From the NCBI GenBank assembly GCA_037903475.1, contig JBAJFG010000457.1, forward strand, positions 62,001 to 126,000: DNA of 64,000 bases, written 5' to 3'. The notes under the pieces are model-generated. The model was not told the origin of the DNA and searched no databases. It saw only the letters and a program-made list of their open reading frames with translations. Each line of letters opens with the position of its first letter. Position 1 is the stretch's first letter. The position numbers were made by a program, and so were the translations under genes. This DNA is from Ancylostoma caninum (Eukaryota; Nematoda; Chromadorea; Rhabditida; Ancylostomatidae). Of the stretch, positions 1 to 11,400 are shown one piece after another.

Positions 1-676
1 GAATTTTTATGTTCGAATTCTGCAACTCTCTTGTTTAATGCGTCGCTGCAAGTGGGTGTCTGCATAATATCATGCGAAATGTTTCTCCATTCACGGCTTC
101 TATTTTGAAGCAATACTATCTTCTACTTTGAACACTCTTTTTATGTTTAAACGCTTCTGAATATCCATTTCCGTCGATCCGAATTCTCGCAGCCAAGGTA
201 TGATGCTTTCAACTTTTTGTGCTTATTACACTTTCATGTTTTATTTATTTATTATATACCTCGTGGAGAGTCACAACGCAACCCTTCGCAAAGAACGTAT
301 ATAAAGAAAGGATCACAGAAATGTTATCCGAGGATTGAAGAGTAGTAAAATCATAGACTAAAATTGCGATATGCGTGAGGCTACCAACCGTATCGACCCA
401 TATGTTATGTTGACAACGTTAATTCATGTACTGACGACCGTATCCTTTCTCTCACATTTCCATATTCTCATTCTCAAGTTCTGGCAGTTCTTTCAGTTCC
501 GAAGTTTTCGTGGAAATCCCAGTGCAGATTTCTGTAAACATGTTAGCTTAAAAGTATTTTACGTTACCTTCTAGGAAAACCACTGAAAAAATAAAGAATA
601 ATGATCGTTCAAACTGAATTACATAGATGAGTGGAATTAAACTGAGAGCACCTCTATTACGGCTATTACACCAAGC

Positions 677-1093
677 TTGAAGGCACTGTGTCACCTCGTT
701 TTCGTGTCCGAGCTTTTACCAGATTCTGAATTTACTCGACACGCTGTATCCAACAGTATACCTAAAGTGTTATAAAAAGGTCTTTAAACATTATTTTTAA
801 AAGTTTTTCGGGACGGGGTTTGTACCAGTTTGTCGAGCAGAGTGGACGCGTGAGGCCGTTGATCTTATCGATCGGACACGTCTAGACGTGTTGGCCAACG
901 CTGCAGACGTGGCGCGCAGCCAGCACCGCTCCGCCCAAGTGGTCCGTGAGCTGCACTTTCGAACCCTCCGGAAAAGGGGTTTTCGTCTTTTTTATGAGCT
1001 TTGACGTACATATTTAGAATTGGCGTGACGAGAAGGCTAGAGTCTGTTGGTATTTTTAGCCATGAAACGATGAAAATGACACACTGCCTTTAA
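677..1093. mobile_element. piggyBac-like MITE, copy 1
   Basis: 417 bp, related along its length to the copies at 36604 and 57650. The ends read TTGAAGGCACTG and CACTGCCTTTAA, a decayed version of the terminal repeat seen intact in copy 3. The flanking TTAA is preserved only on the right (TTGA on the left). It carries no coding capacity. A shared internal palindrome around gacacgtctagacgtg is present in all copies. Confidence 0.7.
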
Positions 1094-1852
1094 GCTCATT
1101 TTAAACTAGTAAACAAAGCATCTTGAGAGAAGTGATTCCCATATGTCGAACGACAGACCCAAAAAGTGCAAAATGTCCGATCTGCTATTTATAGTGTTGT
1201 TTGTCCAGTCTCATTTGGCCATAGCACTTATGACCACACACGCCCGCACTTCTTATTTACTACCATCTACTACAAGTAAAATGATCTGCCCCTAATTTCC
1301 AACTTGCAGCATCTCTATAAGTATGCCTGTATTCCAAGTCGTCCACGACATTCTCTTATATAGCTAAGGCTCCTCAACTTAAGTTCAACTGAACATACAA
1401 CTTACTGCTGGAATCACAGGAAGTGTTTTAATAGCTGATTGATCAACTGGTGCAAGGTACCTAACTTTGCTAACTTCTAATGAATCCCTTGCAGGAACTC
1501 TTCGTTGCTTAAACAAAAACATGCAGTTTCCAGGAAGATTAATATTTGCTAAATGGCTGGAAGAAACTTACCCTGCCATGTCACATGATTTCTGCGAACT
1601 ACAAAAGTTGAATTCATTCGATATTCTGAAACCTACCTGTTCTACTCTTGTCATGAGGCGCATTCTAATCTCAGCATTGGCATTTCGGCAATGCTTCTTC
1701 AAGTCATCTTTCCCCATGATCTAATTGATAGAAACTTCTACGTCAACAAAAAAAACTGGATAGACGTTTGATTAGCTTTTCTCAAAAATGTTGCTCCCAT
1801 GAAGATCGATAGTACATGGCTATAATTATCTCTATGAGGTTACTAGTGAATA

Positions 1853-2373
1853 AGGGTGGGCCAAAAATACGGTAACAAACAAAGGGGCGATCAGAAGAAG
1901 ATTTTCAAAGCGATTCTCGACACTGCTGCGTGATTTATGGTCATTAACTCCCAACGAATATAAAACAAGAAAACTTTTAGGAATATCCTCCACTAGGAAT
2001 CAGACCTCTAGACATCAAATAAAGTCGCAATCCTCTGCGCACAAGTGGTCACGCGAAAATTTATTTCCTATTTTTGAAGTTCCTCAATGGAGTCTCTCAA
2101 CTCCTAAAGGGTTTTGGAGAAGCTTGTGTCTCAGGTGCCATGAAAACCTACTAGCACACTTGAATTAGTTCTATGCAATTGAGTAGCCGCTTAACAAAAC
2201 CATGAGGTCCTAAAATGTATTGTTTCCCCTGTTCTGAAACAGATGAAACCTAAGTTCTTGAGCACTGTCCTGGTTAAATGTCCGGAGACGACCCCTCAAC
2301 AGAAAATGGCTTCAATGAAGAACATGCTCGTTTCAAAGCAAAACGCTTGTTACCGTATTTATGGCCCACCCTG
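1853..2373. mobile_element. TA-flanked MITE (Tc1/mariner type)
   Basis: 521 bp between TA dinucleotides. The left end AGGGTGGGCCAAAAATACGG and the right end (read inward) CAGGGTGGGCCATAAATACG form an inverted repeat of about 28 bp. The CAGGG start and TA target fit Tc1/mariner-type non-autonomous elements. No transposase frame is present inside. Confidence 0.7.
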
Positions 2374-2617
2374 TATTACTCGAAAATTTCGGAGGATTTC
2401 GGCGCATTGAATTGGCGCATGAATATTCGGCCTTTTTTCTGCTCATCTTTTGATTGTGGAAGCAGGGACTCTGTTTATTGTTAGTGGAAGAGGTATTTCC
2501 CTTTCCATTCAGTTACAAGCAGGCTTGTGGGTAGTAGCTTTTATATTCGCGATATCATGCACTATTACTTCGGAAAACTGACAAAGACCCGAAAAGGTCC
2601 CTCACGAAAAACAGTAA

Positions 2618-2950
2618 GTGAATATTAACGTCGATTCTCCACGAGCGAGCTCGGAAGCAAGTCAAGAAGAGGTCGACCGCTGGATTCCGAAGACCAATTT
2701 TTCTTTTGAAGATCAACTCTTTCTTCTTGCAACTATTGAAGAGGACGGACGTCTGACCAAGCAAAAACTGGTAATGGTTTTCAACATCTCCCAATTGACC
2801 ATTACTTGGATGCTCAGTATGATCGGAAGAAAGCGGCTGATTGAATTCCACACGGGTTCTGCGATCGCATCGTTGCCAAAAGAGTCCGAGCATTTTCCGA
2901 AGTATTCGGAAGAAAGAAAGGAATTTCTAAGTTATCGGGCACGAATCTGA
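2618..2950 (+). CDS. Unassigned open frame, 110 codons
   Basis: An open frame encoding a mixed, protein-like sequence with a possible helical stretch (EDQLFLLATIEEDGRLTKQK) followed by FNISQLTITWMLSMIGRKR. I do not recognise it. A strong donor-like gtaagt at 2611 lies just before it, so the first codons may not be coding. An antisense frame of similar length overlaps it. It could be a stray exon, a decayed gene or chance. Confidence 0.2.
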   Translation: MNINVDSPRASSEASQEEVDRWIPKTNFSFEDQLFLLATIEEDGRLTKQKLVMVFNISQLTITWMLSMIGRKRLIEFHTGSAIASLPKESEHFPKYSEERKEFLSYRARI

Positions 2951-4042
2951 AATCTTTGGGTATCTGGACGGTTAGAAGTTTTCCCAACTACGAATGTCTA
3001 ATGACTGGAACGAAAGCAGATTTATCACTTGATATTGATGGGAATCACGATATAATTCACTTATCAGAGCATTCCTTCTTGTATGAAGTGCAATTCTAGT
3101 ACACGTACCCTTTGCCCCTGAACCACAGTAGAATTGATGAGGCCATTTCTTTTCTCAAATTCCTTGTCTGCTTCTTATTTCCGCTGTCCGATGTTCTTAG
3201 GATTCATTACGTTCACATGTCGTGGTGCAGGACTGGTAAGACATCTGTACATTAAGAAACAGGGAAATCTTGATATTTCCCACTTTCCATTTTGAATGAT
3301 TATTGGCAGTAGATGACACATTTGAAGCACATACGACCTGATTCGTGGGCTCCGGGCTTTCCTACCGCGGTGAAATTCGACCCGTTCCCAATTCTCAAAT
3401 TGTTAAAAAATAGTTTTCTTCTCACGTCTGTCTTCAGATATTACAAGGAGATCCAAGCACTTGTGCTTGACCAGTTGCAGTAAAGAAAACTATAAGAAAT
3501 CAGAAAGACAGATAGTCGTCTAAGGTACACGCTAGTTGACCGAGCACGAACTCTCACAACTCCAACAAAAATAGAATCAAGCGGGAAAGTTTCTAGGATC
3601 GCATACAACTATCCTAAGACATTAAAATGGTGCAAAAGATTTGCTGTCGACCGCATCTTTACCTAACTATAACCCTGACAAGCGGAATAATTCCAGTGAG
3701 ATGAACGTAAATGATGGGTAGTAAGCTATTTGGCATCTAAATTGTAGAATTTTCAATCAAGTCCTAGAAGAGGAATCTGGCCGATTTCGACAGCGCAGAG
3801 AATGATCCTTTAAGAACCTTGAGCGTTCTTCTGTTGCAACGTCTAAGATTTTTTCAGCCAAATAGCAGCTACATACATATAATGCTTTAAGTCTTCGAAA
3901 GAGCTCGGATTCGATCGCGCAGCGAAAATTCCAGAAAAGGCAAAGATAATGCTTCGAAAGCTAGTCCGTGTTTCTCTATTACGGAAGCAATTGGGTCAGA
4001 ACTCAACTGTGGAATCAGCAGTTATAGTGCGTTTCATCATGG

Positions 4043-4155
4043 ACTATAGTTGGGGAGAGAGTCGAGAAAGAAAGAATGCGGGAAAATGTACATCAATCGG
4101 AGAGGAATGAGAGAAAAGCATGTCATCTGCGCGGTTACCCAACTATTGTCGCATT
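4043..4155 (-). repeat. ~110-bp dispersed repeat, reversed copy
   Basis: Bounded by ctatagttgggg and cccaactattgtcg, that is, an inverted motif gatagttg/caactat. It matches in reverse the repeats at about 12603, 38107 and 63838, sharing the core gttaacc/gttgagtaaccgtgcgg and the pyrimidine-rich middle. It is probably a very small non-autonomous DNA element. Confidence 0.5.
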
Positions 4156-5397
4156 GGAACAGACTACATATACCTCTAGATCGAAGAAGGTGTTTCGAAG
4201 CGAACTCCTTATTGGAAAATCACACGAAAAACTAAATATTATAATAAAAATGGGTGCCTGTGGGTTCGAGAGCATTTCTTGCTTCCTAACCGCAGTATAC
4301 ATTCTTAGAACCAGTAGTAAAATAGGGCACGATTTGCTCTACAAGTCCATATTTATATTTGTATCTATGTATATGCTATATGAAATCTAGGGAGAACTGT
4401 AGACTTTCAAAGGAAAAAGGCAAAACTTCTACACAATGCTACTACTTTTGATTCAATATTTGTAATATACTGACTATTATGCTGCTTAGGATTTTTCACA
4501 AGGCAACAACAAATGAACACAAGCAGCAGAAGGCGTGCGCGCACATGTAGTCGTTCCACCCGCTCTGGAAGCGAAACGAAGGCCTATATCTTACAGGGTA
4601 ACATGCAAAGTCGGATGTTTGATGCGGTTTTTCCTTTTCCAAAATCACTGACTCTTGAATAAGATATGGACAAATGCCTCGAATTATCGCAGATTTTGAG
4701 CAGCTTATATTATATATATTCTAGGACTGTGGCTGTTCCTCGGTTTCGGATGCCTAGAAATGCCAAAGCAGAAGGAATATGCTTGACGCTGACGTAATGG
4801 GCGAATCCGCCATCGGCATGCGCACACCTTTGTTGTCTTCTCAGCCGCCATCAATGACACGGTGATAAATTGACACGATAAATGTGTTTGGCATATAATT
4901 CAATCGATTCTCCCTTTCGTCGTCAAGGTTCATCTGTTGGAGTCAGCGTTCATCCCAGCATTGTTGTTCATGTCCCTGACACAAGTTATCGTAAGGGCAA
5001 TTGAGGAACATTCGTCGTCTGCTCGGCCGGTAATCTCTCCATTGCTGAACACTACATCTCGTTGATTGTCACTTGTCAAATTTGGTGATGATTCACGTAT
5101 CATCGGGAGGTTTTGCCACTTTTTGTGAAAGCCGGCGCGCCATTAGCTCGAAATGGCGTCGAGAATGTGTCTCCATGATATGCTCCACTTTACTATGTTG
5201 ATTTTTCTTTGCGGTTATCAAATGGGGCTATTTTCCTGACAGCTCTTTGGCAAGGGTGCCTTCTTAATCCTCTTTAGAGTTCTCAGGACCTAAATATTAC
5301 AGGCGATTATCGTTGTTAACTCCATTCTCACAGATAGCGCCATGCATTATCATCTTTTACTTGTTTAGCACTATTGAGCTGTACAGAAGAGGCACAG

Positions 5398-5409
5398 CCG
5401 TACTTTCAG
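5398..5409 (+). promoter_or_regulatory. Splice (probably trans-splice) acceptor directly before ATG of transporter 1
   Basis: The sequence tactttcag ends exactly at the A of the proposed start codon (5410). No coding or leader exon is visible upstream in a matching frame, so spliced-leader addition is the simplest reading, although an ordinary 5'UTR intron would look the same. Confidence 0.5.
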
Positions 5410-8400
5410 ATGACTTTCAAACATGAAGGCGCAGAGAAGATGTCTCTGACTGGGAAGGACTGGGAAGAGTCTCAATGCGGCGATGGACTTATCACTCCTG
5501 GAGAGATCCTGAATAGGCTCGGTGGGTGAACCCTTCGCCAGATTCAAGGAACATTTTTAGCCTAGTACTGCCAAACTAACAAGATTGATATTGAGCATAT
5601 TCTGTACTTTTTTCTTTGCGCTTGCCAAATGTTTCGTTTTTCATAGTTGATCATACATATTTCCCTGCTTATACTGTTGTAAAGACAGTACTCACGAAAT
5701 GCACCCTGAAATAACCCTTTTTAAGATATTCGCTAGCTAGAGAATCATAACAGTGAGTAGAACACAAAGAATTGCCACTTACCCGCGGTAACATGGCCGT
5801 GGGAGCTGATATCAATCTGGCCTTTTCCCCACCTAGGTTAGCTCACACACGCTCGGTTAGATGCACATGCGTGCCTGAACTCAGCGTGGTGGGACCCACA
5901 AACGTCAAGGAGTGAGCTACTGAGCGCATAGAGGACACAGCCTCGTTTTCGCGATTTTCTCGCACATTTCTCGCTATTTCAGCACTTCGTATGAATTCTA
6001 CGTCCCATAATGTCCCGGAATATGGCGACAACTCCCCGGTATAAAAACTGCCGTAAGGAGTGCCTTTAAAGAGTCCTCAGAAGCTACTCACTTCAAGAAT
6101 TAGCTGGAGATGCAGTCACAAATATTTTGAAAAAAAGAGTGCTATCCGACTGTAGAAAAAAATCCGTGAAACGTTCTCCAAACGTTGGTTTAGGATGTTT
6201 ATTTGATAAGACTCATAACGCTTTTTAGTTCCATAAGGCCACATTTCTAGGGTGGCGGTCGCGGTTCTATAACAAATAGAGAGGAATTACCATTTTTGAA
6301 AAGAGAATGACAATGAGATCCGAAGCGATGTTTATAATCATGGGCATGGGATCAGAAAGCTCTCGACAAGCAGTGGAAAAACTATCGCAGCTTTTGGGAT
6401 AGGGGAATAATAATCTCGCCAAAACGTGATAGTAAAAAAGTGGAGACAGGATATTTCCACGAGTTGAAGCAGTAACGAAATGTCAGTGTATCCTAATTCA
6501 GGGCCTCGCAATGCATTCCTCGTCTCCTGCGTTTTGATCACGGGTCTCACATGGGCGGTGGTTGCCATGAACGGAATGAGCACTGCGTTCATTGTCCAGA
6601 GCTGCTATAACTGTTCTGAGATGATTTCACTCGTCGACGAGGTTAGTCACTTCAGAAACTTTTTGAGCTGTGCCATGCCAGGCAATCCGTTTCAGTTCGA
6701 TCTGCGTGGCGATAGGGCCTACATCTCAGATGCAACCACCAGTGCCTTTATGGTGGGAAATGGTATCGGAGGCACGTTTGTATCGAAAGCAGCTGACAGG
6801 TAGTGGTGTTGCTTATTTCATGTCTTTTTCAACGACTCCTGCAAGTACAACAAGAAACTTCAAGTGAAAGAAAGGCAGGTTTTTTGGAAATGCCGGTAGG
6901 GGCTGATCTACTTGACGGGTTCGGAGCGTGGCGCATTTGAGGTGACCTTTAAGCTCAGTTTCATGATGAGAGGCTCATTTGCTTGTCAGATCAATGACAG
7001 TCTCGGCCAGTCATGATGAACACCGCATCCTTAGAGAATGATACAATTTTTGTAATCCCTTTGTTGTCCTTCAACTGTTCTGCACTTTCTACATGTCAGA
7101 TTACTCTTAGAGCCAAACCGCTTCTCGGCTGTCTATTCATCAGTTTAGAAGTACTTGTGGCCGCTAAGAAAGTAAAAGGTTCAGACAAGTCTCACACTGG
7201 TATCGTGGTGCGAAGTGCTGGATAAGATGCAACTGAATAAAAAAAAACTACTCACTAACTTGGCCATCTAAGGAGTTTCTTTCATCGAACTAGGAATTTT
7301 GCCAGAGGTATATTGGATCTGAGAACTTTTTCAAAGCAGCCGTGCTGCCACCTTCCCTATCCGATGATGCTGCTTGCCACGGCACTACTGGAAATTATAA
7401 CCCCAAAATCTACTTTTTGGCTATGGATCCCCACAAAGATGTCTGATACGTATAAGCTCCCATTGTTTCAGTGCAGTATTGAGGCATTTGCGATTTACTG
7501 TCTGAATCCAGCTGAAATCCCCGCGCATAGCGAGATATTTCTTGGGGATACTCATTGTCTGCCTTACCAGCTGCCCATAGAGCCCATAGCTTATTAGGAG
7601 CATCGCATCTCGCAACCAAAATCTGTATTTAGGCTAGGAATAACATCCAACTTGGAGGCCCATTAGCTGCTTTGATTGAGGAACATGAAGTGCAGATAGA
7701 GTTGTGCGTGTGGCTTTATTCCTTACCAGTTTAGCAGAACTCTTGCAAGTACTTGCTCTATCATGCAATTTCGTCGAAGATTAGAGACCAACTTGGAATT
7801 GTTCCGGATCTGTTTGGAATTGTTCTGGACCTGGAAAAAAAACAAATCTGAGTTTCAATTCCAGCTGTTCATCTCACGTTTAAGGTGCTCACTGCTCTCC
7901 CACATTACGCCCCATCGTACAACATATCGATTGATTGGAAGATACTTGTAAACAAAACATTTAACCTAACGTTGTGTCGCCAATAAAATCTCACATTTGT
8001 ACTACCGAAGATCCCTTCCCAAGAGTTATTCCTTACCAGTTTAGCACAACTCTTGCAAGTACTTGCTCTATCATGCAATTTCGTGTGTAAAACGCCTGAA
8101 TATTTGTTAGTACACCACTACATAGGAGTTCGCTAATTATGGCAGCTTCATAAAAATATAACTGTGAAAACAGCGTGCTCACCCGGTTGAGCACGCAGTC
8201 CCACGCGTCGCATCATGCATGTCAACCGGTTGAGCACATTGTCGCAAATGTGTTAATAATAAGACCCCCAAATTAGGCGCCCATACTTTTCGGCCACCCT
8301 GTAGAACCCGCATGACGAAATTCTACACAAACTTTTCTTGATCGAATGCATCATTAGGATTACCTATGGCAAACGTACCTGAATTGACCCTCTGTTTAAC

Positions 8401-11400
8401 ACATATACTCATACGTAACCTTTTCTCTACCCAGCCGCTACCCATGGGTAATCACACCCGTAGTTATGAGATTACTCATCTTCACAGTAATGCATGCGGC
8501 TCCGGTGACAATCACCTTTCAGCTAATCCGCTCCAGAAAGGCTTCTTGATTAAGACGTATGCGGCTGGACCTGGTGTATGCGTTGTGCTGTAAGTTCCAC
8601 CCGACAGGAGTGTGAATCTGCGACGAGGTTCAACAATGGGTCAGTCGCCACTACTGAAAGTGGGGCTTGGATTTGACTCGGGTTCCCTAGCAAGTTCTGG
8701 GCTGGCTGGTAGTGGCTTTTTAGGTGATTCTGCATGGTCATCTCATGGATGTTAGCGTGAACATCGAGTTATTCTCGTTCTAGTAAAGATCAAAAATGGC
8801 AGGAACTATAAGATAAAATTCGTTGCCTATAGCAGTGCATTCAATCCGTTAAAGTTTCCGCTATGATTTTGAACATGTTCCCAGATTTCCAAGACATCTT
8901 CTCGTGCAGTGTAGCTTACATACTTTCTTACATCAAATCATTCGCAACAAAAAGTACGTCTTGTCATTGCGCCAGAGAAACAAGCTCGTAAACGACCTAG
9001 TATATGTACTAATCTATAATACAGTCCATTCACCTTGCAGTCGTCATTGGGAGAAGGATCATGGACTGCGATGCGGTCGTTTTCAATCAATATCAAGCAT
9101 GCCTGATAGTGCACAACCGCATCACTTACCTCTAGTCTGTGAATGCACAATACCGACTCCCTTCTGAATGACCTATACATAAGCTACGCGGTGCACTATC
9201 AAATGCAGCTATATTTATAGCTATTCGGAGTCCAATCTGGTCGGATAACGAATGATACGTATCGATCGTCGGATAGGGAAGATCAATACATATCCTTTGT
9301 TATCCCGTCGGATCGGGCTTCGATGCACTATAAATTTAGCTTATGCAGGAGGGAGTGGTTACTACATGGACACTCTAGGAAAGCCACCTGTTTTGCTCTT
9401 ATGTGGGCATATCCAGTGTATAGAATAAATACGATTCTCGAACTTGTTACTCATCATATTGTAGGATTTATCACTCGCGAAGCCTCATATCTTTCGTAAG
9501 CATGTTCGCAATTCTCGAAACTACAATAATAGCCACTTCGTTAGCCAAGCTTTCGGCGTTACCACTCCCTTCTCAAACCTACAATATATGTCATGGGTAT
9601 GTCCACCCCGGAAAAGGATTAATGGCAGGCAGATACAACTATTTCTGAGGCTAAGGACATCAGCGGTACTTTTTTGTGCATCCGTTCTCTGATCAGTTGA
9701 ATTTACTGGCATTATTTGATTGAAACATGATTCATCGACAAGAAGTGACAGCGAATAAATTCGATAGTTGACGATTTCATGCCTTTCTGGGCTATATGCC
9801 TTTTTCGCCTTTTGGGCGATTTCATACGTTACGTACCATTAGCTTCAAAAACTTCCATTGATCGCCGTAGTGGATGTGTAACAGAGAGGCAGCCCTTACT
9901 TTTTTGGATTTTGGGCACCTGTTTTTGGAGCACGATTATGTAAAGGATTTTTTTTTGGGATCGACAGCCCCTTTTTATTTCTCTATCAAATGAAAAGGTG
10001 CATTCCAATTTTCTGGAGCCTACTTAGTAGATGTACATGTACAGTGCAGCAGTGGCGGACGCAGAATGTTGCGGGGGGGGGCGAGGGGAAAAAAGTGGGG
10101 TCTCTATAATTTTGGGGATCCAGACATAAAATAAAATCAATAAAAACCTTAATTATAGTGATCAATAATTGATAAAAATTATATTAAAAATAATAATAAA
10201 AATAAACTTATCAAAATAAACTAATACAAGATTTTCATATGTATTGTAAGTAATTTCAAAAGTTTGCCGACCTTCCTGGGGGGGCCCCCCCGGCGTCCGC
10301 CACTGCAGTACGGAGAATTCTAAAAACTGTGTTCACTTGAATCGAGCATTAAGTGCCACTTTACCGAATTAATACAGACGCATGTCCTTCTGTATTTGGC
10401 CCACTAACGAACCTCCACGAAACAGCGCGAACATCTGGTGATTCTCCAAGAGCGATAACAGATGCACTCCTTATCTCTTCGGAAGTAAAATTCAAGTCTC
10501 TGCGATGTCCTTCTATTCTGCCGTTCTTTTTTCTTCGAGAATGCACAGAAATAATTATTGAAAGTTGTTCAGTCACATAGATATGAAGCTGCATCGATGA
10601 GGATAGGTCAGATTTCGCTCTAAATTTGCAAAAACACCATCAAAGAATACGTGCAGTTCTAAGAGACAAACTGTTGTGACTTTGACTAATTTTCCGTAGC
10701 AAAGGGTACGCAGTAGATGCACTATGTTGACCTGCTCTACGCCAGTGTTTTAGTGCACAGAAATTAGTGATGAACTCTACTGAGGAAAGGAGGAGTCATA
10801 AGGAATGAGGCGAGCAATGATGTAGTAGACGGTAAAGGTTTCAAAGATTTTTCACAAACCTGAAAAGTTATAGTGAATGAGGCGACTGTATAGGGATATT
10901 CCTATATGAAGGATGCCAGGAGACTGGCTAAAAACCTGGAAGGATACTCGGACCTACTGCGCACTTATCAAAGCAGTTCACAATCTGTGTTTCTTGTAGG
11001 AGCAATGCAAAAACACTAGAAAGAAGGGGTGGCGGTCAAGACGTACGCCGCGACGCGACCGCGCCGCACTCGTGCGCTTTTCAAGTTCAGCTTCTTTCTT
11101 CAAATTCGACGCACTAGATGACATCGGTGGCCACCTTCTTACAGTTTTTGGGTTCTGACAACACTCATCTGTACTACTCAAGCTTAGAAAACTTGTCCAA
11201 ATCCACGCAGATCAGCTCGTACCCTCGAAAGCTGCAGCCGCGACGCGCACATGAATCGACCAATCACAGAGCAGCAGCGTATCTCTTGTCACGCAACCTG
11301 GAAGAAGCAATGGGTTGAGAACACCAATTCAACGGACTAACTCCATTTCGGTAAAGCAGTGGAGTAACCATCAGAAACGGGCAAATTGCAGGTGTCGTCA

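Larger units (their letters stand above)
1..5409. other. Intergenic region upstream of transporter 1
   Basis: No gene was recognised apart from one unassigned frame (2618-2950). The region holds a piggyBac-like MITE (677-1093), a TA-flanked MITE (1853-2373), a ~110-bp dispersed repeat (about 4043-4155, reversed) and AT-rich unique DNA. Remaining frames are short and show no family signature. Confidence 0.6.

Noticed and set aside
4050..4390. Two overlapping frames of 61 and 104 codons
   Set aside because: They overlap the ~110-bp dispersed repeat and AT-rich DNA and have no family signature.
7717..8085. Small LTR pair
   Set aside because: The repeats lack TG..CA ends, primer-binding site and any retroelement protein between them.
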